A DNA stretch of 64,000 nt from Anticarsia gemmatalis. Lineage: Eukaryota; Arthropoda; Insecta; Lepidoptera; Erebidae. The stretch spans positions 7,874,001 to 7,938,000 of the forward strand of contig NC_134758.1 of assembly GCF_050436995.1 (NCBI RefSeq). The letters run 5' to 3'. Positions 13,201-25,709 of the stretch are shown here, one piece after another. The notes under the pieces were generated by a model, which saw nothing but the letters and a program-made list of their open reading frames with translations, did no database searches and was not told the DNA's origin. The translations under genes and the position numbers were made by a program. Each line of letters begins with the position of its first letter. The stretch's first letter is position 1.

Positions 13201-14002
13201 GTTTTTCAATTCATCTGATAAATAAGATTAGATAAATTCTATTTACATTTTAATACCTCACAGTTGGCTATAACGAGGAACTTTATCGTTTTAGATCGTT
13301 GTAAAAGGGCATAAAAACATAAATATGATACTTAAATGAATTAACACTTATGTCTATGCAATAAACATTATCATATGAATATCAGGACCCCATATAGAGA
13401 ATTGTATAGGTAATCATAATATTTTTAATCGTCACTGTTGTGAAAGTAGCATCGTTTGCGTCAAACTGTTTATTGCTAGTGTTTCTACCTGCACTTACAC
13501 ATTGTTATTATATTGAATAGTGAGTGATTTTAATTATCCCTTGCTTCTTTCCTTGGTCACTAAACTAAACAGGTGACTGGAAGATCTCAAGCAGACACTG
13601 TCATAGGAAAGCGAAACTTATCTTACAAGCCAGTCTTAGTATATATATCTGTGTATTGTGTAGATTAAATCTGAGTCAGTTATTAAAATATTTCATACTT
13701 CAACTGATGAAAAACAGCCTGAAAATGATGGGAACCTAACATCTTGTTACGATGCGTTAGTAGATCAAGATGTGTATTATATCGCGTGTTATCGGTGGTC
13801 GTCTCTAACTCGTGGTGTCCAAACAATGTTTACCGTGTCCGGCGTGTCACATATCATGTCAAATGACGCACCGCTGGGAATATCAACACTGGACTGTTTG
13901 TATCCACCGGCGACTGCCCTCACACTCACAAAACACACACCACATATAGAATACACTTGATACACACTGTTCCCATGCGCCGTGCACTCATTCATTCTGT
14001 CT
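10278..14002. other. Noncoding stretch
   Basis: No gene recognised. It contains the 48-bp palindrome at 10319-10366 (listed separately). Moderately GC-rich patches at about 11,340-11,400, 11,830-12,000 and 12,660-12,850 may be regulatory or 5' exon sequence of a neighbouring gene, but no splice-supported coding sequence was found. Confidence 0.5.
10319..10366. repeat. 48-bp near-perfect palindrome
   Basis: The left arm TATTTGTATTTTGAT (10319-10333) is the exact reverse complement of 10352-10366. The central 18 bases are also almost self-complementary, so the whole 48 bp is a palindrome with a single mismatched pair. It lies 41 bp outside the right end of the piggyBac-like element. It would extrude readily as a cruciform or hairpin. 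Confidence 0.75.
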
Positions 14003-14225
14003 CTACTAATCCTACTAATTCTACAAATGCGAAAGTTTGTGAGCGTGTATAGATGTTTGTTATTCTTTCACGCAAATACTACTGAATCGATTACGATGAA
14101 ATTTGGTATGTAGGTAGCTGAAGACCCAGAATAACACATAGGCTTTTTATTCCGGAGTTCCCGAGGGATCGGGATTAACACGGGAAGGGTTTCCACGCGG
14201 ACGAAGTCGCGGGCGGCCTCTAGTT
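14003..14225 (+). repeat. Lepidopteran interspersed repeat (second family)
   Basis: It begins with CTACTAATTCTACAAATGCG followed by GAAAGTTTGTGAGCGTGTAT, and ends with CACGCGGACGAAGTCGCGGG and a CTAGTTA tail. Repeats of this layout are abundant in moth and butterfly genomes (knowledge from the group). No second copy occurs in this window. The element class is not certain. Confidence 0.7.
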
Positions 14226-17200
14226 AGATATGTTTTCTTACAAAATGTATACTTACTCAAACATATTATGACCCACCTCTACAGTTTTATTATAATTAGA
14301 TACCAATAAATATGTTATTAAAGAGTCATCATAGTTTCGGCGCATAGTAATAATGCGTGGGACGATTTTATCTCTTGGGATAGGTCATTGACTGGGCGCG
14401 TCAGGAGCCTGGCTGTGTTCCATGTCGTCTATTAGTATGATAAACGATATATCGCAGCAATCCTGACATTTACATAACACTGCTTTAAGAAACTTTCTAT
14501 ATTAACCTCACCATATTTTAACCATTAGAATTAAAAGAAAAAAAACTAGTTTGCATTTTGCACGCATTTGTAGTTTATCTCATATGATTATCACATCGGA
14601 TTCCAAAAGGCAGGCGCGGCGACCACTTATGTGTCGGCTATAAATGCTTCTCGAGACTATCTGCGCGACACTGATTGCGATCTACTCTATTTCTTGCGAC
14701 TCTACCAACACATTTAGCCATGCAAATGGACTCTCAAGTGGATGGCCACTTTTTTAAACGCACACGTGAAAAATCTTTAATGCTTTTTGAAAATAAAAAG
14801 TCAAATTCTGTAACAAAAAATGTCTTTGCAATTTACTTTTAGATAAAAGTGTCTTCCCATGTTCAAATCTTGGCAGCAAAGAGAAGAAGGCAAACTTTTG
14901 TCTTGGCACGAGGTGCCTGTTTTTGTGAAAGTCTGCGAACATTTTTGTGCCTTTAAAGTTAGGGTTTTGAAACTTCATATCTGTGTAGGTAGTACAAGAT
15001 GCAAGTTACCAATATTGTTTTTCTTCTTCTATAAGGTTTCATATGTGACAACAGTAAATAGTAAGTAGTAACTAACGTAAAATGGGTTTGAAGCTTGTTT
15101 CATTATTTTTGACCTGTTTTTTTTGTTACCGACGCGACGTTTCATACAAACTTAACAGATTCGTGTTCGGGGTTACGTTTGATCAATATTATTCCTAACA
15201 CAATGTGATTATCATACTATATTATCATTCACGTCTTTTAGTATACTATAAGCTCTTTAATGAGAATCAGGTCATTTATTATGTTTAGAAACAAAAAAAT
15301 AACACGAAAACTCCGATAACGAAAAATAAAGATAAAATATCTGTTATCCAGAATTCAATTAACCGGAACATGATCCGAAAAAACAATTAATCATTCGTTT
15401 AGACACCCATCTGTTATAAATGGTTTGAATAATAAAATTAGCTAATTCATTTGGCAGAGAACCTGAGTCATGTTGTTTTCCATATTGCCTGGTTTCCAAC
15501 ATCTGTTGTTTGTGCAACAGACGCAGATGACACCGGAATAAAACCGAAACTGACATTGAATTCAATGTTACGGATGCGATTATATCTACAACTTTATGTA
15601 GAGTCGTTATTTAGCCCGCAACTGCACGGCCAGTGTCAAAAATATCCATAAACTTTTGCATTTGCAAGCGTATATTTTTCGCAAGAAATATTAATTTAAT
15701 TAATGCCACATGCATCTAAAAAACATTACACAATGATTATAAAAATACTTTAAAGTTTTAGTACAGTCATTTTACTATTTTCATTGGCAAACATTATTTT
15801 TAAAATGTGACCGTGTTTACATATTCTTGGAGCTAACTGTACATCAATACACCTCTTACCGTCATTTACTTATCTTTTACTTAGTAGCTATATTACAAGG
15901 AAAAAACATTTAATTAAAATAAAATAGAGTTGTCTAGACGTGCGCCGGCGCCGGTAGCAAGCGGCATGATGTGGCGCGGTTTTTTCTATACCTACAGATA
16001 GTTCAAGACTATTTTAAGTAACCAACTTGTTCCTGATCTATATATTTGTTGTGATAACTCTCATGCTCTTAGCCGCCGAAGGAAAAATTGTTACAAATGA
16101 GCTTCGCTGTATTTGGAATGATTTTCTTTTTTGTGTAGTGTAGGACGCATTTTACAGCTTGTGTAACTGAAAAATGTGGTTAAAAGAACAAGTTCGATGT
16201 CTACGACCACGCTTACTTTATTACTATCAGCAATGAAGAAAAAATTATGTGAGTGTGACTATTTATGTTACAAAAATCTAAATGCAATTTTTGTACGGTT
16301 CCTTGTAAGTTGAAGTGTATTTGTTTTGAAACTTAAGTCGGCCATGTTAGAAACACAGAATTCACAATGCATTTTTTTTAAAGTACCGTGGCGCATGCGT
16401 GTTCACCCCTCGCGTACTACGGGAGCGAGGCGACCTTCCTAGGTCGGCGCCCCGCCATTCAGTCCCCTGCCGGTCTTCATTGATTTTCGACCCACTATCA
16501 TATGGCGAGGTCTACTCGAGCGCGAGGACCATCCACACGGTTGATTTGCCAATATTTGTCGCACGTGTCAGTTCCATATCTCGACAGTGAAAGAACACTT
16601 GAAAAACGAGGTGAGACGGCTAATAAGTCCCCTTTATGTGCGGTGTTAATGCGGGAAACATACAAGGAAATACTTATTTCGGATGAAATGACCTTTTTCA
16701 ATATTATTAGAATGTGGTTGTTTGTGATTCATGAAAATAATACCTATTAGCAATTAGCAGGTAGCCAGTAATTTATTTTATTTTATGAAGTTGTAACCGG
16801 TTAGTGGCAGTTCATTGACAGAGTGCTTCTTGTTAGCAGGTAAAGGTACTGTAAACAATAACACCATGTATTATTTCAGTGATCGCTTTATTTTGCGGTT
16901 AAATATAAGCACCTACGGTCGCACCAATTGTTTCTTATATGCAGGTTTTACCAAAGATTTTCCTAAAGCATATTTTAACTATAATAATATAAATTTAGCA
17001 AACGTGGGGAAATAATAATAATATAATACCTAACAATGCAACTTGTAAACAAACTTGTAATTAATCGTTATTTGGGTAATTACCATTTACTCACGAATAA
17101 TAAGACATTGTTAATATTCGCACTAATGTTGCAGATAAGAAAAACATAATACCTACCTGTATTACCCAAACTTTCAAAACAAAATATCACAGCTTTTGTA

Positions 17201-20200
17201 AAAGCTCTTAGCTTGTATTAATGTAGCTATCATTTCTTAAAAAGCTTTTATGTAATGACTAATTATCTCTCACATGACAAGAGATAACATATTGAGGAAA
17301 TAATATATTTAAAAAAGTGTGTCGAACAAATTACTAACATTAAAAATCCGCTCGCATTTGCGACGCCTGCGTTAGATAAGCAATGTGCGAACCTTCTCCA
17401 AGTTCCATTAGGTTACCGTTATTTGTATGGCTGTTTGTTATTTCAGTGGGATTCGAAGAAAATTTATTTATTGGTCTTTATATTTATTGGTTCAGTATCC
17501 ATATTTAAAGGTCAAGCCAATGAACTCATCGACCTCGCCGGTACATTCAACACAAGCATTCGCGGGTTTCGTGCGCGTTATACCTACGCCTTACTAGGCG
17601 CCTGCGCAACAAATTCTGCGAAATAACGCGTCATGATTCACGCGCATCCGGTTCTACAGCATCTTTGTCATCCCATCGATCAATGGCGTTGATTAATTAA
17701 ATAAAAGCCGATGAGAAAGTCCTATCACTTGACTTACAGTTCACATAATAGATGTCATTGAGTTTGAATATCTTCTCTTCACCTGAGTGTTTTTAACTAG
17801 GTAGGTAGGTACCTATATTCTTTTGTAGATTTTATGATAAATGAAAACTATAAACATCTATGCTAATATTTTAAAATTAAATTTATAATTTATCTTTCGC
17901 CATAGGGAATAATCACAGTACGTGTGCCTCTTATTATTTATTTTCCCTGTTCGAGTTAACTGTTGAGTTGTAATCATAATAATTATGGACTACAAGAAAG
18001 TCACCAAATCGACTTCGTACTGCAGCACCACAATATACCGCTTGCTATTAAGGAAAATGTTACATATAACATTTACAGAAATTGTATAAACAGGAAAGGT
18101 TCTTTTAAACTAAAGTCGTCACGTAAACGGTGATGTTTACGGGACGAGTTGCATTTTTCTTCCGAATATTTCTACTCACGCTTTTTTTTATTCATAATTT
18201 TTATTTATTTAAAAGTAGCTTAAAACTAAATACATTTAAGCTGTTTTAGTAAAGATTTATTTTAGTTCTGCAAACTTTTATCAGTTGTGTTGGTTTCATA
18301 TGAAAAAATAATCGAAACTAGTTCAAATTCCCACGTTCAATGTTACCCAAATGATTCAAAGTTACCCAGGTTGACTGTATTACAAACTAATGTCATAATT
18401 TGTCAGGGATTGTTTATGTTAGGACTTTTCTAGCTGTTGACAATAAACAAGTATTTTTGAATTGTTTATTTTCTGGTTCTTGGAATATAAACACAAATGC
18501 TGGAATTGATATTATTATAGTTGTTATTTTATACATCAAGGCTTCTGCCCACACGGGACAATTACTTTTTCTTAGAACTAGGTTTTTATTGTTGTACACC
18601 TACATTTTTACCCACTTCATTTCAGCTGTGTAATGTATTGTCATCTTATAAATTGTCTCCCTTTCACCAGAATTGATTTCAAAGGAGTTCTGAACTTATC
18701 AAAAGAGCTTAATACTCAGCGACGACATAAAATTATTAAGATAATATCATATTAAACGAAAATACTGGCGGCAGTGAAAGTAATGTGGAGAAAACGAGTC
18801 ACCACGAGTATTGTAGAGGACTATTACGGACTAGTGGGCAGTGGCTTATCTCAGTAAATAATTGTTTAATCTTCAATCCAAGACAGATAGTAGACTCATA
18901 ACACGGATTTCGGGCGTCGCCTAAGGTATCTATCTACCAAACTACCTAAGTTTATCCTTTAAATTATTACCACTATACTATTGTTTATACTATTTATATA
19001 TTATACTATACTAAAATATTATTGTTTTTCTGGTTATTACACTATTTCTGAAGCAGTTGTACATACTTAGTTAAAAACTTGTACAGATAGGTTTCCTTAA
19101 CCTGCAAGAGGCTGGGTCTACGTGACTTAATCCCACATAATGAATCACATGGTAATTATAAATGATATTCCCAATTTTTCTGGTTTGCAAAACAATGAGT
19201 CAAGCGTTTAACTAAGAAATAACTAAGGAATACTACGTATAGGAAAGATGGGTGGTCAATTGTGATAACAATATTTTTGTAGTTCATTGCATCGTGCGTA
19301 ACTCAGACGTCTGAGTCAGGCGTCATACAACCAGTTCTAATAATAATTTATATTTAACTTGTTTTGATTCCAATGAGTATTAATTCGATCATTGCTTCAT
19401 TACGTCGGGACTCATCGGACCGAGCACTTGTGCTTTTCGTTACAATTTATTCATGTTATAAACATTACTGGACTGAGTGTAGTTAGTGAAGTGTTTCAAG
19501 TTAAACAAATATGTGCAATTGCAAGAGATATATTGTTGCTAGAAAAATTACAGCCATATGGACCAATCCGGTAAATAAAAGATTTTTTTATTTCTAGGGA
19601 TTCAAATGTAGAGTCAGTCAGATAAAAAATTACCAAACATTTTTTTTAATACTTATTGACAAATTATAAATATTTATTGAAGTGAATACACGCATTGTAC
19701 AAAATCAAATAACTATAATTGAGTGTTAAAAAGCGCGCGGTTTCTAACAAAACTTTTTGCCGCGCGTTTCATTGTCAGGCTCCCCTTATCTGTTGCATAA
19801 ATGATTGGTTTGATCGGAAACGGACATGGCCTGCCTCAACACGCGCCCACAGCTCGTTGCACAATGCAATCCGTCATTATCGGCTGATTTAGGACGCGCC
19901 TGTTCCGTTGCACTTTGCAGCTGCGCCACCACACCACAATGCGCCTGAACATACGTGGGCGAGGCGAGAGTTCTATGTTTTTTACAATATGGCAGCAATA
20001 CAATTTAGCTGGTTAGCTACGGCCAGTTTCTTTATACATATCTGAAGTAACAGCTAAAGCGATTGACTTCTATTTAAAAACTATTAAAATTCGTGGAAGA
20101 AACAAATTTGGCTGACAGTTTTACGTTACCTCTATGCTTTGTCTGTTATTTTTAATAAACTGGCCGTTAGTCAGGAAGAGTAAATCTTATGACAGAGTGG

Positions 20201-20774
20201 CAACACAGCACACGATAAGACCTACTGTGGGAACGGTCAACATGGTTAAGCTTCAAATCCCAGATGGATCGGACTTCAGCCAATTCTAAGATTCAAGTCA
20301 CGTACCAATCCGTGCTTCGAAAAGCACGTTAAATCCCTGTTGTCATGAATATCTCAGACAGTTGCTTGGGGAGGACAGAATGCTCAAATGTCCCATAACT
20401 TGTTATCATTAGTTGTCGACTATCTCCGATTATTCTTTTGGAAAGCAAACACGCTCTACAGATACTGCAATTCTTGTAAGAAAGTGAGACTTTCTTGACT
20501 CCAAGATGAACCGAAAAGAAGTGAGATAATTCATTAAATACGAACATACTAAGCTTACGTGCAATAAGGTTTTATGTAAGAATAAACAAAGTTCCCTGAT
20601 AGGGAAAACCAAATATTCCTGCGCCTGCACGACAATTTACGAGTCATCGCTGACACTTCAATTATTTCCCCATTACTAATCAACATTTGGTTTGTAATTT
20701 ACACGTTTTTTACGACAGAAGAGTAATGTAAAAAATCTAAGTGCAATAGTGACGTAATTGTATGTTTGTTGCAG
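14226..20774. other. Noncoding upstream region of p130CAS
   Basis: No coding exon is supported. A GC-rich patch at about 16,385-16,610 ends at a good splice donor (ACGAG|GTGAGA, exon end 16610) and could be a noncoding first exon or promoter of p130CAS. Reading from its ATG at 16502 into the next exon is out of frame, so at most it is untranslated. A second patch lies at about 19,780-19,970. The stretch at about 20,200-20,345 resembles a decayed interspersed repeat. Confidence 0.4.
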
Positions 20775-20777
20775 TGT

Positions 20778-23700
20778 ATGGCGCGTGCGTTATACGACAA
20801 TATAGCTGAGTCGCCAGACGAGTTGGCGTTCCGTCGCGGCGACCTGCTCACCGTGCTGGAGCAGAACACCGGGGGAAGTGAGGGCTGGTGGCTCTGCTCG
20901 CTGAGAGGAAGACAGGTAATTCTTATTCTAATTGACTTGAGACATATTCAGCAGTACCCCAAGAGCCTGCGACAGCGAAGACGTATCAAGTGATACGATA
21001 GGCCTTTGGACCATTTAAAATTATGACAGCAATTAATGCTGTAATAAGAAATCGACTAAACGATTCCTATAACTCAGTGATGACCACAACGGTGATGGCT
21101 ATTATTGTTTTTATTGAAACATTCACCTAGTTTACTATGTGTCATACTCTTGTTGTTCTTGCTTGACAAACGATAGGGTAAAGTTCGAATGACTATTATA
21201 ATTGAAGGTAATGTCTTGAAGGAGGCGGCAACGTGCGCATCACGTGCCTCAGAGAGGTGTGACCGATTCATACTTCAATACCACTAACTTATGCATGCTT
21301 TGTTGGTGTTAAGTTTATTCTAGACATTATTTAAATGCAAATTGGCGATGTTTACAAGTCCAGCAACGAAGATTGCATCACGCCCATTCAGTTGCTTACA
21401 TGACAAAACGTATACACCTACTCGTTATTTTCCTTCTCAGTATTATCTGTATACTATGACACGATTCATTCAAACGACTCACGCACGTTTATCCATTCAT
21501 AGCGTCATCTTCTTTGTTTATATCGAGACCGTTTCTAATGAAACCGTCGTTATTTTCAGGGAATATGTCCCGGGAACAGACTGAGGATAGTAGCGGGCGT
21601 GTTCGACGCAAGCGCCGCGATGCAGCGACGGCGCGCGCGTCCCCCGCCGCCTGTAGCCCACCAACCTCTACCCACACAACAGTCTCCCGCATTTACAAAA
21701 GTAAGTATAATGCATTTCAAAAATCCTGTCTTGAACACAGATGACTTATTCATCATTCCAATAGCACATCCGTTAACTAGAACATCTGAATAATGTTTCT
21801 TTTCGTGTTCTTTAGATCGAGGAGTGTTCACATTACGACGTGCCACGTGCGCCGATGCCAGTTCAGCGTATCGGGATGTACGACTGTCCCAGACCATTAG
21901 CTGATTGGTACGACGCTCCTCGCGCCCCTAGACCTGCTAGCGCTGATTCAGCGTGCAGCGGGACAGGGTCACTAGCGTCGGCCACGTCCAGTGCGTCGGC
22001 TAACTCCGGCAGTTCCGTGCACTCGGCTGCCTCCGCCTCCAGTACATACGACGTGCCCAGGTCGCGGGCTTTGCCACTGCCTTGTGACGCTGCCCTAGAA
22101 GCCCTCGATAGATTACAGGTTGGTAAAGTAAAAAAGTTTAATGTTGTAACAGAGTCAGGTCTAGCTTTATGCTAGAGTAAGATCCTACATTGGCGCCTGA
22201 AATCATTAGCTTTGGTGTGGCGCCAGGAATGGTTGAATCGTTTCAGTCAGTAGAGTCAATTCTAGATACAATTTGACGGTTACGGGAACTAACGTTTGAT
22301 GTTATTATGACTTATAGTAACGAAATGTTGTATTTGTAGGACGAAGCGTCAGCTGCCGTGTCTCGGTTGCTGTCGTACGTATCGCCGGGCTGGAGGCGGC
22401 GCGGCGCGCTGCGCGGGCGCGTGCTGGACGTGCGCGTGGCGGGTGCAAGGTTGCGCGCCGCGCTGCACGACCTCGCCGTCTTCGCCGACGCCACGCTCGC
22501 CAATGCACACGATGCACAAGATAAAGGTAAACATCTTTAAGTACTAAACATATTGCAAAACGTTCAGCATAACTTTCAACATGTAGCATGTCAATTAACC
22601 ATTCATCTTGCATTACAAAAATACTGCCGCAATTAACTTCTATTGGCTATGGCTATGGCAATCTCTCTCAAAGACTGGATGGTAACTGTCATTTTCCGTT
22701 ACAGGTATCGCAGTAAAGCTACGGCCCCTAGTCAAAGCACTGAAAGACGCAGAGCGTATCACGCACGAGGCCACGAGCGCGCTGGACGCAGGCGACTGGG
22801 CGCCGGAGCGGCTAGAGCGGGACAGAGAACCCACGGACGGCACCGAAGACGCACTCGACCAGCTCGTGTCATGTGCGCGCTCACTCACTGAAGATGTTCG
22901 GAGAGCTGCTTCGTTTATTAATGGAAATGCATCGTTGCTGTTTAGGTGAGCATCAAAATCCATTGTGTTTCTTTTGACAGCACCGCTGACACCGTTTCAT
23001 CTCTTTTCATTTTCCTAAAAGAAAGTTAATGTGACTTCGAAATAATAAAACAAATATTCTTCCAGGCGGTCCCCTGCAGTTCCAGTGCCAGAGCATGAAT
23101 GGACTGAAGAATACGACTACGTGAGATTGGAGTCACGGACGGCAGTAGGCCGTCGGAACGCAGAGATTCGTGCAGCTCTGCCAGATAAACTTAGGGCTTC
23201 CTTTGACGCTCTCGTCAGAGACGCAGACCATGCCGGCGAGGTAAGCATAAATGCTTCTTTTTGAACCCAGGCTTTTAATTTATATTTTCTTGAATAAATG
23301 TACATTATTCTGAAAGCTTTGACGTTTACGTTCAACTGATATCTTTTAAACCAGCATCAACATAATACTTATATCATTAATTACATAAATATCTTGGTTT
23401 TGTTTAGGTAAGTGCAGTAGCAGCGGCGACGCGTTTACCGGCAGACGACCGGCAGCTAGCGGCGTTCTACGCGGCGCAGGCGGCGACGTACGGCGCCCAC
23501 CTCGCCACGGCAGTGGAGGCCTTCCTACGCACAATCGAGATGGGCCAGCCGCCGGACGTGTTCCTCGCACACGGCAAGTTCGTAGTGCTCAGCGCGCACA
23601 GGATCGTGCACGTCGGCGACACAGTACACAGGTAAATGAATACTTTCTCTCGAATCGTGTTTGCTTTTTTCTAGAGTCAGACGAACTCTAAGTGAAGTCG

Positions 23701-24082
23701 TATATTGACCCACTTTTAACACTTCCGTATCTTCTTTATCAGGAGCGCTCAACACGCGGGCCTGAAGACACAAGCGCTGAGGTGCTCGGACGCACTGTCG
23801 GACGCGTTGGCCGCCACCGTGGCGAAGACTAAGGCGGCGGCGCAGCAGTTCCCTTGCGCCAGTGCCGTGGGCGACATGGCGGAGGCGGCCAAGGCGCTGG
23901 CGGCGCGCGCGCAGGAGCTGCGGCGCGTGCTGGTGCGCGCCGCCGACCCGCCGCCGCCGCCGCCGCCCGACACGCCGCTCACGCCCGCCACCGCCGTGCC
24001 GCCCTCCGCGCCCACCACGCCGCTCACCCCGCTCACGCCGCACAACTCCGCCGCGCCTTCGCTCGCCGCTCTGCAGATATAG
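20778..24082 (+). CDS. p130CAS: p130CAS / BCAR1-NEDD9 family adaptor protein
   Basis: Cas scaffolds link integrin, FAK and Src signalling to Crk at focal adhesions. Eight exons join in frame: 20778-20915, 21560-21700, 21816-22118, 22340-22526, 22705-22945, 23066-23240, 23408-23631 and 23743-24082, giving 582 residues. An SH3 domain (residues 1-58) contains ALYDNIAESPDELAFRRGD and GWWLCSLRGRQ. A short, serine-rich substrate region carries four YDxP Crk-SH2 sites (Y100, Y115, Y125, Y171). A helical region follows at about 185-335. The Src-SH2 site YDYV is at 353-356. The FAT-like C-terminal domain contains FLAHGKFVVLSAHRIVHVGD, and the protein ends in a tail rich in proline and TPLTP. All introns are GT-AG and phases agree. 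The first exon listed starts at an acceptor (20774), so a short upstream exon is likely and the true start may lie further upstream. The substrate region is much shorter than in vertebrate BCAR1. Confidence 0.93.
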
Positions 24083-24997
24083 AGCCTCGACCTGAGGATC
24101 GGGATTTGTACTCGGCGCCTCGGCTCGCTGGTTCCGAGCCGAGCGAGGTTTTAGACGCGCTAGGACCCGGCGTCCGCCCCGCCCGAGGTTCCCGCGCCGG
24201 GACGGTCGGGCCCGGGCGACGCCCCCGTGGCACCCCCGTGAGTGTAGCATAACCAAAGAAGCCGTCGCGATAGGACGTACGATACTCGCCTACCCGCCTA
24301 GGTCGACGTAGACTGCCGATACGATGACGAATAAAATACAGAGTTTCTATTTAAATGTTAGTATTTATACATTTACGATAAATCGAAGGCTGCTATTAGG
24401 TCTTTTTATTTGTTAAAGTCGGTCGCCGTGAACTAGCAGAGTTCGAAGTCGCTGGATGCTCATTTTGCCGTAGTGAGTTGAGTTGTCCGTCCAGTTTTAT
24501 ACAATTTTGCATCAGTGTCGTGACTTTTTGTAGAACGAGTTAGTGAAATTATTTAATGTGTGACATAAACATTATTTTGTCGACATTTAACAAGAGGTTA
24601 ATTTTCCAATCGGTGATATATTTAATTTTACACATCCTGTCAATTTATTTGGAGTACCTCCACACAACTACGAGCGATGAATGAACATGTGCAAATGTGG
24701 TGTGATCATCGCTTCCTTGCGCTAATTGTCAGCATTTTATCTTCTAGTACTTACATCTTGTTGTGTGTGTCGATTTAAATATGAAACTTTTAATGTATTG
24801 TAATTTATGATGTCGCCTGAATTTATGGATTGAGATGATTGATTGGACCATACGTGCAGGACTATGGCTGCCTTTTGCCTGTATCTGTTGTGGAACTTCA
24901 ACGAACTTAGCCGTAATAAGGACATGTAATACGCATAATGAATTTAACACTGACAATATTATTTTACTATAAACGATTAACACGTTTGAATGTTCCT
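24083..24997 (+). other. p130CAS 3' UTR / downstream region
   Basis: The GC-rich 3' end of the gene continues for about 200 bp past the TAG and then becomes AT-rich. A canonical AATAAA at 24330-24335 is the nearest poly(A) signal; another lies beyond the LINE insertion at 25806-25811. Which one is used cannot be read from sequence. Confidence 0.5.
24330..24335 (+). terminator. Candidate poly(A) signal for p130CAS
   Basis: AATAAA about 250 bp after the p130CAS stop codon. It is the closest canonical hexamer on this strand. Confidence 0.45.
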
Positions 24998-25709
24998 TGT
25001 AATGGCTCAATTTTTTTTTTTTTTTTTTTTTTTAATCTGTGTTTAATTTGGGGTTTTTTATCAATTTGGATACGTCAACCCCATCATGCCTTATGCTAAC
25101 TACATACAATACCAGGAGAACAGTCTTAATTATCTTAAAAGGAAATCTTAATCAAGGAAGTAAACTAACTGACATAATCTCTTCGCTACGTTTGAATTTG
25201 GTTGTGCTAAAATTGTTTGTACTAACCCCACCTCTAATACATTTAATTTAAATTCGTTAACTAAAACTTCCCTTTGATTTTGATTCCTAACACAATCCAT
25301 TAGCAAATGCTGTACATCTTCTATCACATTGCAAGTATTACAATTAGGTGAGTTTACTTTTTTCATTAAAAAAGCAAATTTTGCTGATGGATAGTGTCCG
25401 GAACGCATTCTTAATAATAACTTAACAAAGTTTCTACTTAATTTACTATTGTCAAACCAGGGTATACGAGGAAGTTCACTTTGAATGGTTTTATACCATA
25501 TTCCTTTTTCTTTAGACGTTATGTTAAAACTTTCTTGCCAATTAATAAAGCACTTCTTTTTAAATTTAGATACATATTCTACATAGTCTGGCAAAAAACT
25601 AAACTCAACTCCTTCCTTCGCAGCCAATTTCGACAGACGGTCCGCTTCCTCATTCCCTTTTAAACCTATATGCGCTGGAACCCATTGTATGTAATGTAAT
25701 GGCTCAATT
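24998..25709 (-). mobile_element. 5'-truncated non-LTR retrotransposon with 15-bp TSD
   Basis: The perfect 15-bp direct repeat TGTAATGGCTCAATT at 24998-25012 and 25695-25709 flanks the insertion. On the minus strand the insert carries the end of a LINE ORF2 and then a poly(A) tail, seen as a T run reaching about 25034 on the plus strand. The 5' end is truncated within the RNase H domain. Truncation, A-tail and duplication together are the hallmark of target-primed reverse transcription. It lies downstream of p130CAS in antisense. Confidence 0.92.
25148..25693 (-). pseudogene. LINE ORF2 C-terminus: end of RNase H plus CCHC-like motif
   Basis: The open frame runs from the truncation point to a stop at 25148. 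It begins inside an RNase H domain (WVPAHIGLKGNEEADRLSK, keeping the last catalytic aspartate region). It continues through a region typical of Jockey/R1/I-type elements and includes the C-x2-C-x7-H-x4-C motif CNTCNVIEDVQHLLMDC. Reverse transcriptase and endonuclease are missing. The frame is still uninterrupted, which with the perfect flanking duplication suggests a fairly recent insertion. It is not a host gene. Confidence 0.88.

Noticed and set aside
16502..16610. Coding first exon of p130CAS from the ATG at 16502
   Set aside because: Splicing from the donor at 16610 to 20775 would put the SH3 domain out of frame, so the exon could only be untranslated.
19733..19770. GCGCGCGG ... CCGCGCG hairpin
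   Set aside because: An 8-bp stem with a long loop, too short to distinguish from chance in a GC-rich spot.
23854..24252. 132-codon alternative frame over the last p130CAS exon
   Set aside because: Low-complexity Ala/Arg composition caused by GC-rich DNA. The real frame is fixed by splice phase and by homology.
23525..24256. 243-codon open frame antisense to the last p130CAS exons
   Set aside because: It lies opposite verified Cas exons and crosses their introns. Its arginine/glycine-rich content is the mirror of GC-rich coding sequence.
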